64,000 nt of DNA, taken from assembly GCF_022879595.1 (NCBI RefSeq), contig NZ_CP084266.1, positions 1,267,438 through 1,331,437 on the forward strand, in the 5' to 3' direction. This document shows positions 1-8,975 of the stretch, piece by piece. The translations under genes were made by a program, and so were the position numbers. The notes beneath the pieces were generated by a model. The model had not been told where the DNA came from, ran no database searches, and was given only the letters and a program-made list of their open reading frames with translations. Each line of letters starts with the position of its first letter. Position 1 is the stretch's first letter. Source of the stretch: Caballeronia sp. Lep1P3. GTDB lineage: Bacteria; Pseudomonadota; Gammaproteobacteria; Burkholderiales; Burkholderiaceae.

Positions 1-167
1 ATGAAGCGCGAGTAGAAGCGGTAAGCGATGAGATAAGTGCAGACCGCCGCGATGACGATCCAGAGTGCGCTGATACGCTCGCCGTGCGCGAGCGCGATGG
101 TGCCGAATGCGAACGCGCCCAAGAGCGCGAGCGCAATCCAGACCAGGAATCCGGAAGCCCGATTCAT
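1..167 (-). CDS. cstA: Carbon starvation protein CstA, N-terminal part (cut by window edge)
   Basis: The reverse strand begins with ATG at 167 behind a strong ribosome site (AAGGAG, about 8 bases upstream) and encodes about 55 residues before the window ends. The visible peptide starts MNRASGFLVWIALALLGAFA and continues through a second hydrophobic segment to AVCTYLIAYRFYSRF, which matches the first two membrane helices of the CstA family. CstA proteins are inner-membrane transporters for peptides and/or pyruvate, induced in carbon limitation. The gene diverges from a sensor kinase/response regulator, a likely regulator of it (inference from position). The rest of the gene is outside the window. 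Confidence 0.85.
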   Translation of the reverse strand, partial: MNRASGFLVWIALALLGAFAFGTIALAHGERISALWIVIAAVCTYLIAYRFYSRF

Positions 168-286
168 GGTGTCTCCTTTTTTTGGTAGCCCTTCGATAGT
201 CGCCCACGCGGCATGAGCCGTGGAGCGCCTTGGGCGTGTAGTATTCGCCTTCGTCCGGCGCGTCACAACCGGACAACTACTTACGC

Positions 287-310
287 GCTCTACGTGGAAC
301 TACGTAGAGC
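287..310. promoter_or_regulatory. Perfect 9-bp inverted repeat in the cstA/two-component intergenic region
   Basis: GCTCTACGT and ACGTAGAGC flank a six-base spacer, 18 bases before the sensor start codon. The symmetry suits an operator for a dimeric LuxR/NarL-type regulator such as the one encoded just downstream, but it could also form a hairpin in the leader mRNA. No binding evidence exists in the sequence itself. Confidence 0.5.
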
Positions 311-328
311 ATCAAGCGTTCCAGCGTA

Positions 329-2368
329 ATGAAGCTCAAAGCCAAGATCTTTCTGCTGGCGATCGTGCCGTTCGCCGTCGCGATCGGCGGCATCGAATAC
401 GGCGTGCGTCAGCAGGCGACCACCCTCGCGCACGCGCAGCACGCGACGCTGCAGGCGGCGTACATGTCGAGCAAGGAAATCGAGCTGCGGCATTACGTCG
501 AACTGGCGCAAAGCGCCGTCGCACCGTATTACGACGCACTGCCGAACGATTCCCGCAGCGAAAGCGAGCGCCAGCAACTCGCGCTCGACGCGCTACATCG
601 CCTGGATTTCCGCCCCGACGGTTACTTTTTCGTCTACACGATGCGCGGCAAGTCGCTGATGCATCCGCGCCAGCCGGATCTCGTCGGCCGCGATCTCTGG
701 ACGATGCGCGATCCCGCCGGCGCGCTCACCATCCAGCAGCTCATTCGCGAGGCATCGCGTGGCGGCGGTTACGTGCGTTACGTGTGGCAGCGGCCGTCCA
801 CCGGCCAGCTCGCGCCGAAGCTCGGCTACGTGATGCCGCTCGCACGCTGGGGCTGGATGATCGGCACCGGCATCTATCTGGAAGACGTGGAGACGGCGCT
901 CGCGCGCATCGACGATCAGGCGGCCGCGAACATCGACCGCACGGTGATGTGGATCGGCGGCATCGCGCTCGCGGCGCTCGCGGTCATCGCGGTGTGCGGC
1001 GCGGTGCTCAATATCAGCGAGCATCGCAGCGCGGACGCGAAGCTCAAGCGGCTCGCGCGGCAAGTCGTGGAATCGCAGGAGCACGAGCGTGCGCGGCTCT
1101 CGCGCGAATTGCACGACGGCATCAGCCAGATGCTAGTGTCGGTGAAGCTGCTGCTGGAATCGGCGCTCGCGCGCTTCGAACGTTCGCCCGCGCGCGAACC
1201 GGCTGCCGAAGCCGCGTTGTCCACGGGACTCGGACGGCTCGCGGGAACGCTGCGCGAAGTGCGCCGCATTTCTCACGCGCTGCGCCCCGCGATGCTCGAC
1301 GACTTGGGCCTCGCCGCCGCGCTCGAGCAACTCGCGCGCGAACTCGACGGCCAGAACGGGATCGACGTGCGGTTCGAATCGACCGCGAGCGCAAAGGCGG
1401 CTGCGCTTCCCGATCCGGTCAACACGGTGCTCTTTCGCATCGCGCAGGAAGCGCTGAACAACATCGCGCGCCACGCGAACGCGGCCCGCGCGACGCTCGG
1501 CATCGATATCGCGCCGAATGCGGTCAGCCTCGTCGTCAGCGACAACGGCCGCGGCTTCGACGCGCATGCCGTACTCTCCGACCCCGCGAGCGGCCTCGGC
1601 CTGCGCAATATGCGCGAGCGGCTCGACGCGCTCGGCGGCACGCTCGCCATTCACTCGGAACTCGGGCGCACGGTCATCGCCGCGACCGTGCCGCTGCCGC
1701 TCGCGCGCCCAATCTGCAAGGACTGTCCGATGATCTCTGATCCCGCCCGAATCGTTCTCGTCGACGATCATCCGCTGGTGCGCGACGGCCTGCGCGCGCG
1801 CCTGGAAGCGGTGCCGCATTTACGCGTGACGGGCGAAGCCGGCAACGGCACGGAAGCGCTCGCGCTCGCCGCCGACGAAGCGAACCGGCCCGATCTCGTG
1901 CTGATGGATGTGGGAATGGCGGGCATGAGCGGGATCGAGCTGGCGGCGCACTTTCACGAGCGCTTTCCGGCGATCCGCGTGCTAATGCTCTCGATGCACG
2001 ACAACATCGAATACGTGACGCAAGCCGTGCGCGCGGGCGCGAGCGGCTATGTGCTGAAGGATTCGCCCGCCGCCGAGATAATCCACGCGATCGACGCCGT
2101 GCTCGCCGGCAAGACCTTCTTCAGCGCGGGGCTGGCCGCCCGCATGATCCAGGCGCGCGCCATGCAAACGCCGGTGGAACGCCTGACGCCGCGCGAACGC
2201 GACGTGCTCGATGCGCTCGCGCGGGGCTTGTCGAGCAAGCAGATCGCGCAGCAGCACGGGCTTTCCGTCCGCACGGTGGAAACGCACCGGCTGAACCTCA
2301 AGCGCAAGCTGTCCATCGACGGCCAGGCGGAACTGATCAAGTTCGCCGTGGAAAACCGGCGCGGTTGA
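329..2368 (+). CDS. Sensor histidine kinase fused to a LuxR-type response regulator
   Basis: A 679-aa protein. Residues about 7-27 and 207-229 are membrane segments that bracket a periplasmic Cache-like sensor domain. A HisKA_3 dimerisation domain follows with the phospho-acceptor His262 in the motif ELHDG, then an HATPase domain (DNGRG, about residue 410). From residue 468 a complete NarL/FixJ response regulator follows: receiver with Asp527 (LMDVGM), KDS switch lysine, and a C-terminal LuxR helix-turn-helix (LTPRERDVLDAL...TVETHR). Such pairs are normally two genes; here no stop codon separates them. An AAGGA ribosome site sits before the ATG at 1730, so the 212-aa regulator may also be made alone. 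It diverges from cstA and probably controls it (inference). Confidence 0.85.
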   Translation: MKLKAKIFLLAIVPFAVAIGGIEYGVRQQATTLAHAQHATLQAAYMSSKEIELRHYVELAQSAVAPYYDALPNDSRSESERQQLALDALHRLDFRPDGYFFVYTMRGKSLMHPRQPDLVGRDLWTMRDPAGALTIQQLIREASRGGGYVRYVWQRPSTGQLAPKLGYVMPLARWGWMIGTGIYLEDVETALARIDDQAAANIDRTVMWIGGIALAALAVIAVCGAVLNISEHRSADAKLKRLARQVVESQEHERARLSRELHDGISQMLVSVKLLLESALARFERSPAREPAAEAALSTGLGRLAGTLREVRRISHALRPAMLDDLGLAAALEQLARELDGQNGIDVRFESTASAKAAALPDPVNTVLFRIAQEALNNIARHANAARATLGIDIAPNAVSLVVSDNGRGFDAHAVLSDPASGLGLRNMRERLDALGGTLAIHSELGRTVIAATVPLPLARPICKDCPMISDPARIVLVDDHPLVRDGLRARLEAVPHLRVTGEAGNGTEALALAADEANRPDLVLMDVGMAGMSGIELAAHFHERFPAIRVLMLSMHDNIEYVTQAVRAGASGYVLKDSPAAEIIHAIDAVLAGKTFFSAGLAARMIQARAMQTPVERLTPRERDVLDALARGLSSKQIAQQHGLSVRTVETHRLNLKRKLSIDGQAELIKFAVENRRG

Positions 2369-2375
2369 ATCAGGT

Positions 2376-2993
2376 TCAGCCGGCCGAGCGCGCGTTGTGC
2401 TCGGACAGATACTTGATGAGTCCGTCCACGCCGCCCTTCTGAAGCTGGCCGGCGAACTGTTGCTGGTAGACCTGGATGAGCCACGCGCCCATCATGTCGA
2501 TGTCGTAGATTTTCCAGCCTTGCGCGGTCTTGCCGAGCCGGTAGCGCACGGGATTGTCGCCGCCCGTCGAGATGACGTGCGATTCGACCACCGCGTCTTT
2601 CGCGCTGGCATCGACATTCGGCGCATCGAAGCGAAACTTCACGTCCTGGTCGCGCAATTGCGCAAGCGAAGCGGCATACGTCCGCACGAGCAGCGTCTGG
2701 AACTGGTCGTAAAGCTGCTTCTGCTGCTCGGGCGTGGCGCTGGCCCACGCCTTGCCGAGCGCGATGCGCGTCGTGCGCTGGAAGTCGGTGGCCGGCAGAA
2801 AGCGCGTTTGCACGAGCTGGGAGATCTTCGCCATGTCGCCGCCGCGCGCTTGCGGGTCGGCCTTCATTGCGTCGACCGTGCCTTCGACTGCGCTTTTGAC
2901 CACCGCGTCGGGACTGGTTTGTGCAAGGGCCGCGCCGGAAAACGACAGCGTGGCGAAGAGGAAAGCGAAGCAGACAGACAGATAGCGTTTCAT
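2376..2993 (-). CDS. hpnM: MlaC/Ttg2D-family periplasmic lipid-binding protein, hopanoid-associated (HpnM-like)
   Basis: A 205-aa protein with a clear signal peptide (MKRYLSVCFAFLFATLSFSGAALAQ). The mature part has the MlaC/Tol_Tol_Ttg2 pattern: a helical N-terminal half (ISQLVQTRFLPATDFQRTTRIALGKAW, TPEQQKQLYDQFQTLLVRTYA) and a beta-rich C-terminal half ending in WKIYDIDMMGAWLIQVYQQQF. MlaC proteins ferry phospholipids across the periplasm. It diverges from an HpnN-type RND transporter and MlaA, and hopanoid synthesis genes lie 10 kb away, so the hopanoid-cluster member HpnM is the best name. A general MlaC role cannot be excluded. Confidence 0.8.
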   Translation of the reverse strand: MKRYLSVCFAFLFATLSFSGAALAQTSPDAVVKSAVEGTVDAMKADPQARGGDMAKISQLVQTRFLPATDFQRTTRIALGKAWASATPEQQKQLYDQFQTLLVRTYAASLAQLRDQDVKFRFDAPNVDASAKDAVVESHVISTGGDNPVRYRLGKTAQGWKIYDIDMMGAWLIQVYQQQFAGQLQKGGVDGLIKYLSEHNARSAG

Positions 2994-3242
2994 GGCACCC
3001 GTTCTCTAATGTGCAATTGTTGGCGCGGACTCGTCAGGCCATCGAGCCAGTATATCGACACGCCAGCGGGCTGACAGTTCACGGCGGCCCCGACCGGTAT
3101 ACTTGCGCGGCATTTGCCCTCGTCGTTGGACTCGCGGTTCAGCCAGGCGCAGCGAAAGCTCGCGCACGGACCCGGCAGCGCGCATCACGCGGCCCGCTTC
3201 ATGCGGTTCGCGAAAATAACAGGACACACAGGTAGCGTCTTC

Positions 3243-5903
3243 ATGCTGACGTCCAACATTACCCGCTTCGTCACACTTGCCATCCGCAGGCCGGCGTGGA
3301 TTATCGCCGTTTCGATTCTGCTCGGCGTCCTCTCCACCATTTATGTCGTTCATCACTTCAAGATCAGTACCGATGTCAGCCAGTTGATCGAAACCGAGCC
3401 CGAATGGGCCGCGCGCAGCGAGGCGATCGACCGCGCGTTTCCGCAGCGCGGCATGACGCTTCTGATCGTCGTCGAAGCGGCTGCGCCCGAATTCGCCGAT
3501 GCCGCCGCGAGCGAACTCGCCGCCGCGCTCGCGAAGGAGCCGGACCGCTTCAAAGCGGTTTCCCAGCCCGAAGGCGGCGCGTTCTTCGCGCACAACGGCT
3601 TGCTCTATCTGCCGACGCAGAAGGTCGATCAGATCACGAAGCAGCTCGTGCAGGCGCGGCCGCTCATCAACACGCTCGCGCACGACCCGACGTTGACCGG
3701 CCTTGCGCAGACGCTCAACACGACGCTCAATGTGCCGTTGATGCTCGGTCAGGTCAATCTCGGCCAGACGGCTAGTCTGCTCGGCAAAAGCGCGACCGTG
3801 CTCGACCGCGTGCTCGCCAATCAGCCGGCGGCGTTCTCGTGGCGCGACGTCGCGGATTCGGGCAGCGGCAACGGGCCGGGCCGCGCGTTCGTCACCGTGT
3901 TGCCGGAACTGAACTTCAACGCGCTGAAGGCGGCGGCGGGCACATCCGACGAGATCCGCGCGGTGGCCGCGAAGCTCCAGCTCGACAAGAAATACGGCGC
4001 GAGTCTGCATCTCACAGGCGCGCAACCGCTCGCCGACGAAGAGTTCGCCTCCGTGCAGGACGGCGCGGTGCTCAACGGCGTGCTCACGTTTCTCGTCGTG
4101 CTGATGATTCTCTGGGTCGCGCTGCGCTCGAAGCGCATGATTCTCGCGGTCTTCATCACGCTCTTCGTCGGGCTTTCGATCACCGCCGCGCTCGGCCTCA
4201 TGATGGTTCACGCGCTCAACATGATCTCGGTCGCGTTCATGGTGCTGTTCGTGGGCCTCGGCGTCGACTTCGGCATTCAGTTCGGCGTGAAGTATCGCGA
4301 GGAGCGGCATCGGCACAAGCGGCTCGACGTATCGCTCGCGGAAACCGCGCGGCATGTGGCCGTGCCGCTCACGCTCGCCGCCACCGCGACGGCCGCGAGC
4401 TTCTTCTCGTTCCTGCCTACCGCGTATCGCGGCGTGTCGGAGCTGGGGTTGATCGCGGGCGTCGGCATGTTCGTCGCCTATGTGACCAACATGACGCTCT
4501 TGCCCGCGCTCATCAAAGCGTTCGCGCCGCCCGGCGAGGCGAAGGCGCCCGGCTTCCCGGTGCTCGCGCCCGTCGATGAATTCCTCGACCGGCATCGCAA
4601 GCCGGTGCTGATCGGCACGCTCGTCGTGGTGATCGGCGCGCTGCCGCTGCTCTTTCATCTGCGCTTCGACTTCAACCCGCTGCATCTGAAGGACCCGCAC
4701 ACGGAGTCGATGGCGACGCTCATCTCGCTCGAGGATTCGCCGGAAGCCGCCGTGAACGATGTCGCCGTGCTCGCGCCGTCGCTTGCAGATGCCGACCGCA
4801 TCGCGGCCAAGCTCGACGCGCTGCCGGAAGTGGAGCGCGCGACGACGCTTTCCTCGCTGATCCCCGCCGATCAGCCGAAGAAGCTCGAACTCATCAAGGC
4901 CGCCGCCGATCAACTGTTGCCCGCGCTCGATCAGCCGGTCGCCTCGCCGGTGACGGACGAGGTCCGCGTCGCGACGTTGAAGCGCGTGTCGAATCAGCTA
5001 TCGCTTGCCGCCGACGAGCATCCCGGCGCGGGCGCGGAGCAAGCGAAGCATCTGTCGCAGACGCTCGCGAAGCTCGCCGCCGCCGATGCCGCCGCGCGCG
5101 ACCGCGCCGAACACGCGATGGCCGAGCCGTTGCGCCTCGCGCTTGCGCAACTGCGCGCGCTTTTGCAGCCCGCCGAAATCACGCGCGCGACACTGCCGCC
5201 CGCGATGGTGCAGCCGTGGCTCGCCGCGAACGGGCAGGCGCTCGTCAACGTGTCGCCGAAAGCGCCGCCGGGCGTCGATCCGAACGACGACAACCTGCTC
5301 GCGCGCTTCGCCGACGCCGTGCAGCACGCCGAGCCGAACGCAATCGGCGGGCCGATTTCGGTGCGCCACTCCGCCGAGGTCATCATCCAGGCTTTCGAGC
5401 ACGCCGCGCTGTATTCGCTCATCGCGATCACGGTGCTGCTGTGGCTCGCGCTCCGCCGTTTCGGCGACGTTTTGCGAACTTTGGTACCGTTGCTCGTTTC
5501 GGCCATCGTGACGCTGGAGCTGTGCGTGCTCTTCCGCATGCCGCTCAATTTCGCGAACATCATCGCGCTGCCGCTGATGCTGGGCGTCGGCGTCGCGTTC
5601 AAGATTTACTTCGTGATGGCGTGGCGCTCGGGACAGACGCGGCTTCTGCAATCGAGCCTCACGCACGCCGTGATGTTCAGCGCGGCAACGACGGCGACGG
5701 CTTTCGGCAGCCTCTGGTTCTCGCATCATCCGGGCACATCCAGCATGGGACGGCTTCTCGCGTTGTCGCTCTTTTGCACGCTGATCGGCGCCGTGGTGTT
5801 CCAGCCGGTGCTGATGGGCAAGCCGCGCAAGGTGCGCGCGGCCGAGCGCGCGAAGCTGCGCGCGAGCGCGCGGCACGACAATCTAAGAGGAATTGAAGAA
5901 TGA
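3243..5903 (+). CDS. hpnN: RND-superfamily hopanoid transporter HpnN
   Basis: An 886-aa protein with the MMPL/RND plan of HpnN: a first membrane helix (residues about 14-33), a large periplasmic domain, a helix cluster ([58 protein letters not shown]), then a repeat of the same layout ending in a second helix cluster. HpnN moves hopanoids to the outer membrane. The ORF is open further upstream, but ATG 3243 begins right before the first helix and gives the family length. The stop overlaps the next gene by four bases (ATGA), so the two are translationally coupled. Confidence 0.88.
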   Translation: MLTSNITRFVTLAIRRPAWIIAVSILLGVLSTIYVVHHFKISTDVSQLIETEPEWAARSEAIDRAFPQRGMTLLIVVEAAAPEFADAAASELAAALAKEPDRFKAVSQPEGGAFFAHNGLLYLPTQKVDQITKQLVQARPLINTLAHDPTLTGLAQTLNTTLNVPLMLGQVNLGQTASLLGKSATVLDRVLANQPAAFSWRDVADSGSGNGPGRAFVTVLPELNFNALKAAAGTSDEIRAVAAKLQLDKKYGASLHLTGAQPLADEEFASVQDGAVLNGVLTFLVVLMILWVALRSKRMILAVFITLFVGLSITAALGLMMVHALNMISVAFMVLFVGLGVDFGIQFGVKYREERHRHKRLDVSLAETARHVAVPLTLAATATAASFFSFLPTAYRGVSELGLIAGVGMFVAYVTNMTLLPALIKAFAPPGEAKAPGFPVLAPVDEFLDRHRKPVLIGTLVVVIGALPLLFHLRFDFNPLHLKDPHTESMATLISLEDSPEAAVNDVAVLAPSLADADRIAAKLDALPEVERATTLSSLIPADQPKKLELIKAAADQLLPALDQPVASPVTDEVRVATLKRVSNQLSLAADEHPGAGAEQAKHLSQTLAKLAAADAAARDRAEHAMAEPLRLALAQLRALLQPAEITRATLPPAMVQPWLAANGQALVNVSPKAPPGVDPNDDNLLARFADAVQHAEPNAIGGPISVRHSAEVIIQAFEHAALYSLIAITVLLWLALRRFGDVLRTLVPLLVSAIVTLELCVLFRMPLNFANIIALPLMLGVGVAFKIYFVMAWRSGQTRLLQSSLTHAVMFSAATTATAFGSLWFSHHPGTSSMGRLLALSLFCTLIGAVVFQPVLMGKPRKVRAAERAKLRASARHDNLRGIEE

Positions 5904-6886
5904 CAATGGCTTCAGCGGCGAGCGCCGCTGCCCCGCTGCGCAAGATGGCGACGACGCTCGCCATCGCGGGCGCGCTCCTGACAGCCGGTTGCGCGACCGG
6001 TCCGGACCGCAATCCGCGCGATCCGCTGGAACCCATGAACCGGACGATCTTCAAGTTCAACGACGGGCTGGACACCTACGTCGCGCGGCCCGTCGCGCAG
6101 TTCTATGTCGACTGGACGCCGAGCCCGTTCCGCACGGCGGTCAGCAACTTCTTCTCGAATCTGGGCGATTTCAGCAACTTCGCGAACAACCTGCTGCAAC
6201 TGAAGATCACCGACGCGACGCAGGACTTGATGCGTATCGCGATGAACTCGGTGTTCGGCATCGGCGGTCTCATCGACATTGCATCGCCGGCGGGCTTGCC
6301 GAAGCATCATCAGGACTTCGGTCTCACGCTCGGGCACTATGGCGTGCCGTCCGGCCCGTATGTCGTGCTGCCGCTGCTCGGTCCGAGTTCGGTGCGCGAC
6401 TCGACGACATGGCTCGTCGACTGGCGTGTGAATCCTGTCAGCTATGCGGATTCCGAGATTCGCTGGCCGCTCTATGGCGTGAATTTCGTGAGCGCGCGCG
6501 CGGACCTGCTCGGCGCAACCGACCTGCTCTCTCAAGCCGCGCTCGACAAATACGCGTTCGTGCGCGACGCCTACACGCAGCGCCGCCAGTATCTGCTGAC
6601 GGGCGGCGGCAGCTCGGCCACGCTGCCGGATTACGGCGACGAAGGCGCGAGCGCGCCGGAAGGTGCGAGCGCGCCGCGCGGCGGCAGTGAGGAGCAGGGT
6701 TTGCCGAACTACGTCGATCCGGGCGCGGCGGCGTCGCCGGCGGGCGGCATCGGACCGAAATCGCCGGCTCCGGGCGCGGGCGAGACGCAGAGCGCGCCGT
6801 CGCCATCGCCATCGCCATCGCCATCGCCGAGTTCGAGCAAGGCGCAAGGCCTGCCGCAGTACGACGATCCCGGCGAGAAGAAGTAA
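5900..6886 (+). CDS. mlaA: MlaA/VacJ outer-membrane lipoprotein with a long proline-serine tail
   Basis: A 328-aa protein. A lipoprotein signal ends in the lipobox LLTAGC (Cys at about residue 30), followed by the MlaA core ([19 protein letters not shown] ... [48 protein letters not shown]). MlaA removes phospholipids from the outer leaflet of the outer membrane. After about residue 235 the protein has a low-complexity tail with two LP(N/Q)Y-DPG motifs and an (SP)n run coded by a six-base tandem repeat. It overlaps hpnN by four bases, tying phospholipid and hopanoid transport together. A strong hairpin follows. Confidence 0.88.
   Translation: MTMASAASAAAPLRKMATTLAIAGALLTAGCATGPDRNPRDPLEPMNRTIFKFNDGLDTYVARPVAQFYVDWTPSPFRTAVSNFFSNLGDFSNFANNLLQLKITDATQDLMRIAMNSVFGIGGLIDIASPAGLPKHHQDFGLTLGHYGVPSGPYVVLPLLGPSSVRDSTTWLVDWRVNPVSYADSEIRWPLYGVNFVSARADLLGATDLLSQAALDKYAFVRDAYTQRRQYLLTGGGSSATLPDYGDEGASAPEGASAPRGGSEEQGLPNYVDPGAAASPAGGIGPKSPAPGAGETQSAPSPSPSPSPSPSSSKAQGLPQYDDPGEKK
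6800..6829 (+). repeat. Six-base tandem repeat (TCGCCA)4-TCGCCG inside mlaA
   Basis: Five consecutive six-base units encode alternating Ser and Pro in the MlaA tail. Gain or loss of a unit keeps the frame, so the tail length can vary between strains without inactivating the gene. Confidence 0.8.
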
Positions 6887-6907
6887 AGCGGGGATGCGGT
6901 GAGAATG

Positions 6908-6937
6908 ACAACGGGCGCCTCGGCGCCCGTTGTATTT
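6908..6937 (+). terminator. Terminator after mlaA
   Basis: A perfect 12-bp stem (ACAACGGGCGCC / GGCGCCCGTTGT) with a two-base loop, followed by a short ATTT tract, 21 bases after the mlaA stop. Confidence 0.75.
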
Positions 6938-7150
6938 AGTGCGCTGCTTCCGCGGTTTCCTCGTGCGCGAAGCACCGCGCGCAGGTTTTCGACGATTGCC
7001 ACCGACCGCCGCTCTTCTGCGCGCGACCTGCTCCGTAATTTCGATATATCGGAGCAATCCGCCGTAGTCGCCGTCGCCCGGATCGACGAAACGGCTGTCG
7101 ATGCACGCCAGCGTCACTTTGCGAACCGGATAACCCGCGCCCTCGGTGAC

Positions 7151-7516
7151 TCAGACCTGAATGGCGCAATCCTGATAGGAGTAGTCCTTGATGGCACTCG
7201 CCGCCTTCGCCTCCGTCATGTGCCAGCCGTCGGCGCAGGTCGCAAATCCATCCGCACGCGCCACCACATTCCGATAGGAAAAAGCGGCTTCATAAACCAT
7301 CGACCCTCCCGCCGACGCGCGCTCCAGCGCGATTCGCGTTTCGGCAAGCGCCCTTGTCATGTCGGGCACGTGCCCGACCGGTTCGCCTTCTCCCATGAGC
7401 GGACGGGCGCATTCGCCGAACAGATGCCCATTCTGAAGATATGCTCGCTCGCGGGCGAGACGCGCATGAGTTCGCGCCATGATTTTCGATTTGGAAAGAC
7501 GAAAGTCTCTGGACAT
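7151..7516 (-). pseudogene. Hypothetical ORF, possibly a decayed gene
   Basis: A 121-aa reading frame on the reverse strand with mixed composition (MTRALAETRIALERASAGGSMVYEAAFSYRNVV, SAIKDYSYQDCAIQV) that looks more protein-like than the surrounding shadow frames. After its stop the same frame continues with VTEGAGYPVRKVTLACIDSRFVDPGDGDYGGLLRYIEITEQVARRR, which also reads like real protein. This suggests one gene interrupted by a stop codon, or two overlapping genes. No family recognised and no clear ribosome site. It lies in an accessory stretch between two parts of the hopanoid region. Confidence 0.3.
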
Positions 7517-7806
7517 ATCCGTTTCATGGTGGCGTCGACGCGCATCAACTTATCGGCGGACCGGGACAAAGCATGTCTCTGCGATGCCGCAGACTCCTCT
7601 CGCTGCTGTAATTCATCGACGCCTCGACCGAACACGAGTGCATCCGGTCGAAGCGTTGGCGGCGCCATCGCGCGAATGTCTGCTGGACTGCGCACGGCTG
7701 TCGAATGCGCAACAGCGCACGAACTCGAATATTCGAAACTCATGCGAAACTCGCCGGCATCGCGCCCCGTGACGTCCCCTTCGACATGTCAAAGAGAGAA
7801 ACGAGC

Positions 7807-8811
7807 ATGACGTGGTTCAAGCAAGTTTTCGGCTTCAACGAATCGACTTATGAAGAGACGCAAAAGCGTTTCCGTGTCGAATCGGAGCACTTGGTGACCG
7901 ATAGCGATCCGCCAAGACGGTTTCATGTCGGATCGCTGAGCGTCCCCAGTCTGGACGAGCTTCGCGCGCAGGTCGCGGCGCTTTCAAAGCCCGACGGAAC
8001 GCGGCTTACGCTGCGCACCGTCGTCGCCGATGCCTATGCGCTTCATACATGGCCCGAAGCCCACGGCGCATTGATTCAGGTCGCCAGTCAGTTCAATCTG
8101 CTCGAGATGGTCGGTCCCGGCGTCGCACCGGAGGACGGCATCACGCGGTATCGGAACGACTTCACGCAAGGGCCGGCCTGCGCGATGGCCTGTGCGCCCG
8201 CCACGGTCTTCCGCAACTACCTTGCGCCCGTCGATGGCCGGCACGGGCAAACCGGCGACAGGCAGATCAACGCATTGCACGATCTCGACCGGGCGCTAGG
8301 CGTTCCCGGCATCCGGATGCAGAACGGGTACGCGCTGCTGGACCCGCGGACCGTGCAGGCGATCGGCCAGCGCATTCGAAGCCTCGACGAACCCGGACGC
8401 GATGCACTGCGCAAGCGGCTGCGTATCGGCGTGCATAGCGACACGGAGGTCACCGCGGACGGCGCGCCGCCCGGCCAACGCGTGACGCAAGCCTTGTGCT
8501 CTGCCTTGCCGGTTGCGTACAACCCGCCTAGTCCTGATTGGGCGCCGTTTGCGTCGCTGGTTCTGGAAGCTAGTTATGAGGCGGCGCTGCTGGCCGCCGT
8601 GATCAATCATCGGCGGACGGGCAATTCGAAGGTGTTTCTGACGACGGTCGGCGGAGGTGCGTTCGGCAACGAGCGCGAATGGATCATTCGGGCCGTGCGG
8701 CGCGCATTGCGTTGCGTACAAGATCATCCGCTCGATGTCGCGATGGTTTGCTACGGGAAAGTGTCGCCGGATGTCGAGGGTTTGGCGGCCGAGATCAACG
8801 CAGGCGTCTAG
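7807..8811 (+). CDS. Conserved hypothetical protein, macrodomain-like features
   Basis: A 334-aa soluble protein without signal peptide or membrane segment. Notable segments are VFRNYLAPVDGRHGQTGDRQ, where a central Gly/Gln-rich loop precedes a helix, and near the C-terminus VFLTTVGGGAFGNEREWII with a Gly-Gly-Gly loop followed by a helix and then LDVAMVCYG. This alternation of beta-strand, glycine loop and helix recalls nucleotide- or ADP-ribose-binding macro folds, but that is only a visual impression; no family is assigned. ATG 7807 was preferred to 7786 because a purine-rich AGAGAG lies upstream. It stands alone, with no operon partner. Confidence 0.6.
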   Translation: MTWFKQVFGFNESTYEETQKRFRVESEHLVTDSDPPRRFHVGSLSVPSLDELRAQVAALSKPDGTRLTLRTVVADAYALHTWPEAHGALIQVASQFNLLEMVGPGVAPEDGITRYRNDFTQGPACAMACAPATVFRNYLAPVDGRHGQTGDRQINALHDLDRALGVPGIRMQNGYALLDPRTVQAIGQRIRSLDEPGRDALRKRLRIGVHSDTEVTADGAPPGQRVTQALCSALPVAYNPPSPDWAPFASLVLEASYEAALLAAVINHRRTGNSKVFLTTVGGGAFGNEREWIIRAVRRALRCVQDHPLDVAMVCYGKVSPDVEGLAAEINAGV

Positions 8812-8975
8812 TGCCAGTCCGCGCTTCGGCGTCGACCTCGCCCGCTTCTTCAGCAAGCGGCGCGGCGGGGTCTCCGAAACATCGATCGGGCAGATTGATG
8901 AGCGCAGCGATTAAAACGTCGGCGCGGGTCGCTCATGTCCGATGGCTTCCGATACATCTACCCACCAGCCGAACG

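Noticed and set aside
6897..6925. GGTGAG followed by ACGGG after mlaA, and GGTGAG inside coding regions (16.33, 29.10, 31.80, 41.38 and 46.03 kb)
   Set aside because: Spacing or the right half CGGGA does not match, so I did not count them as iterons.
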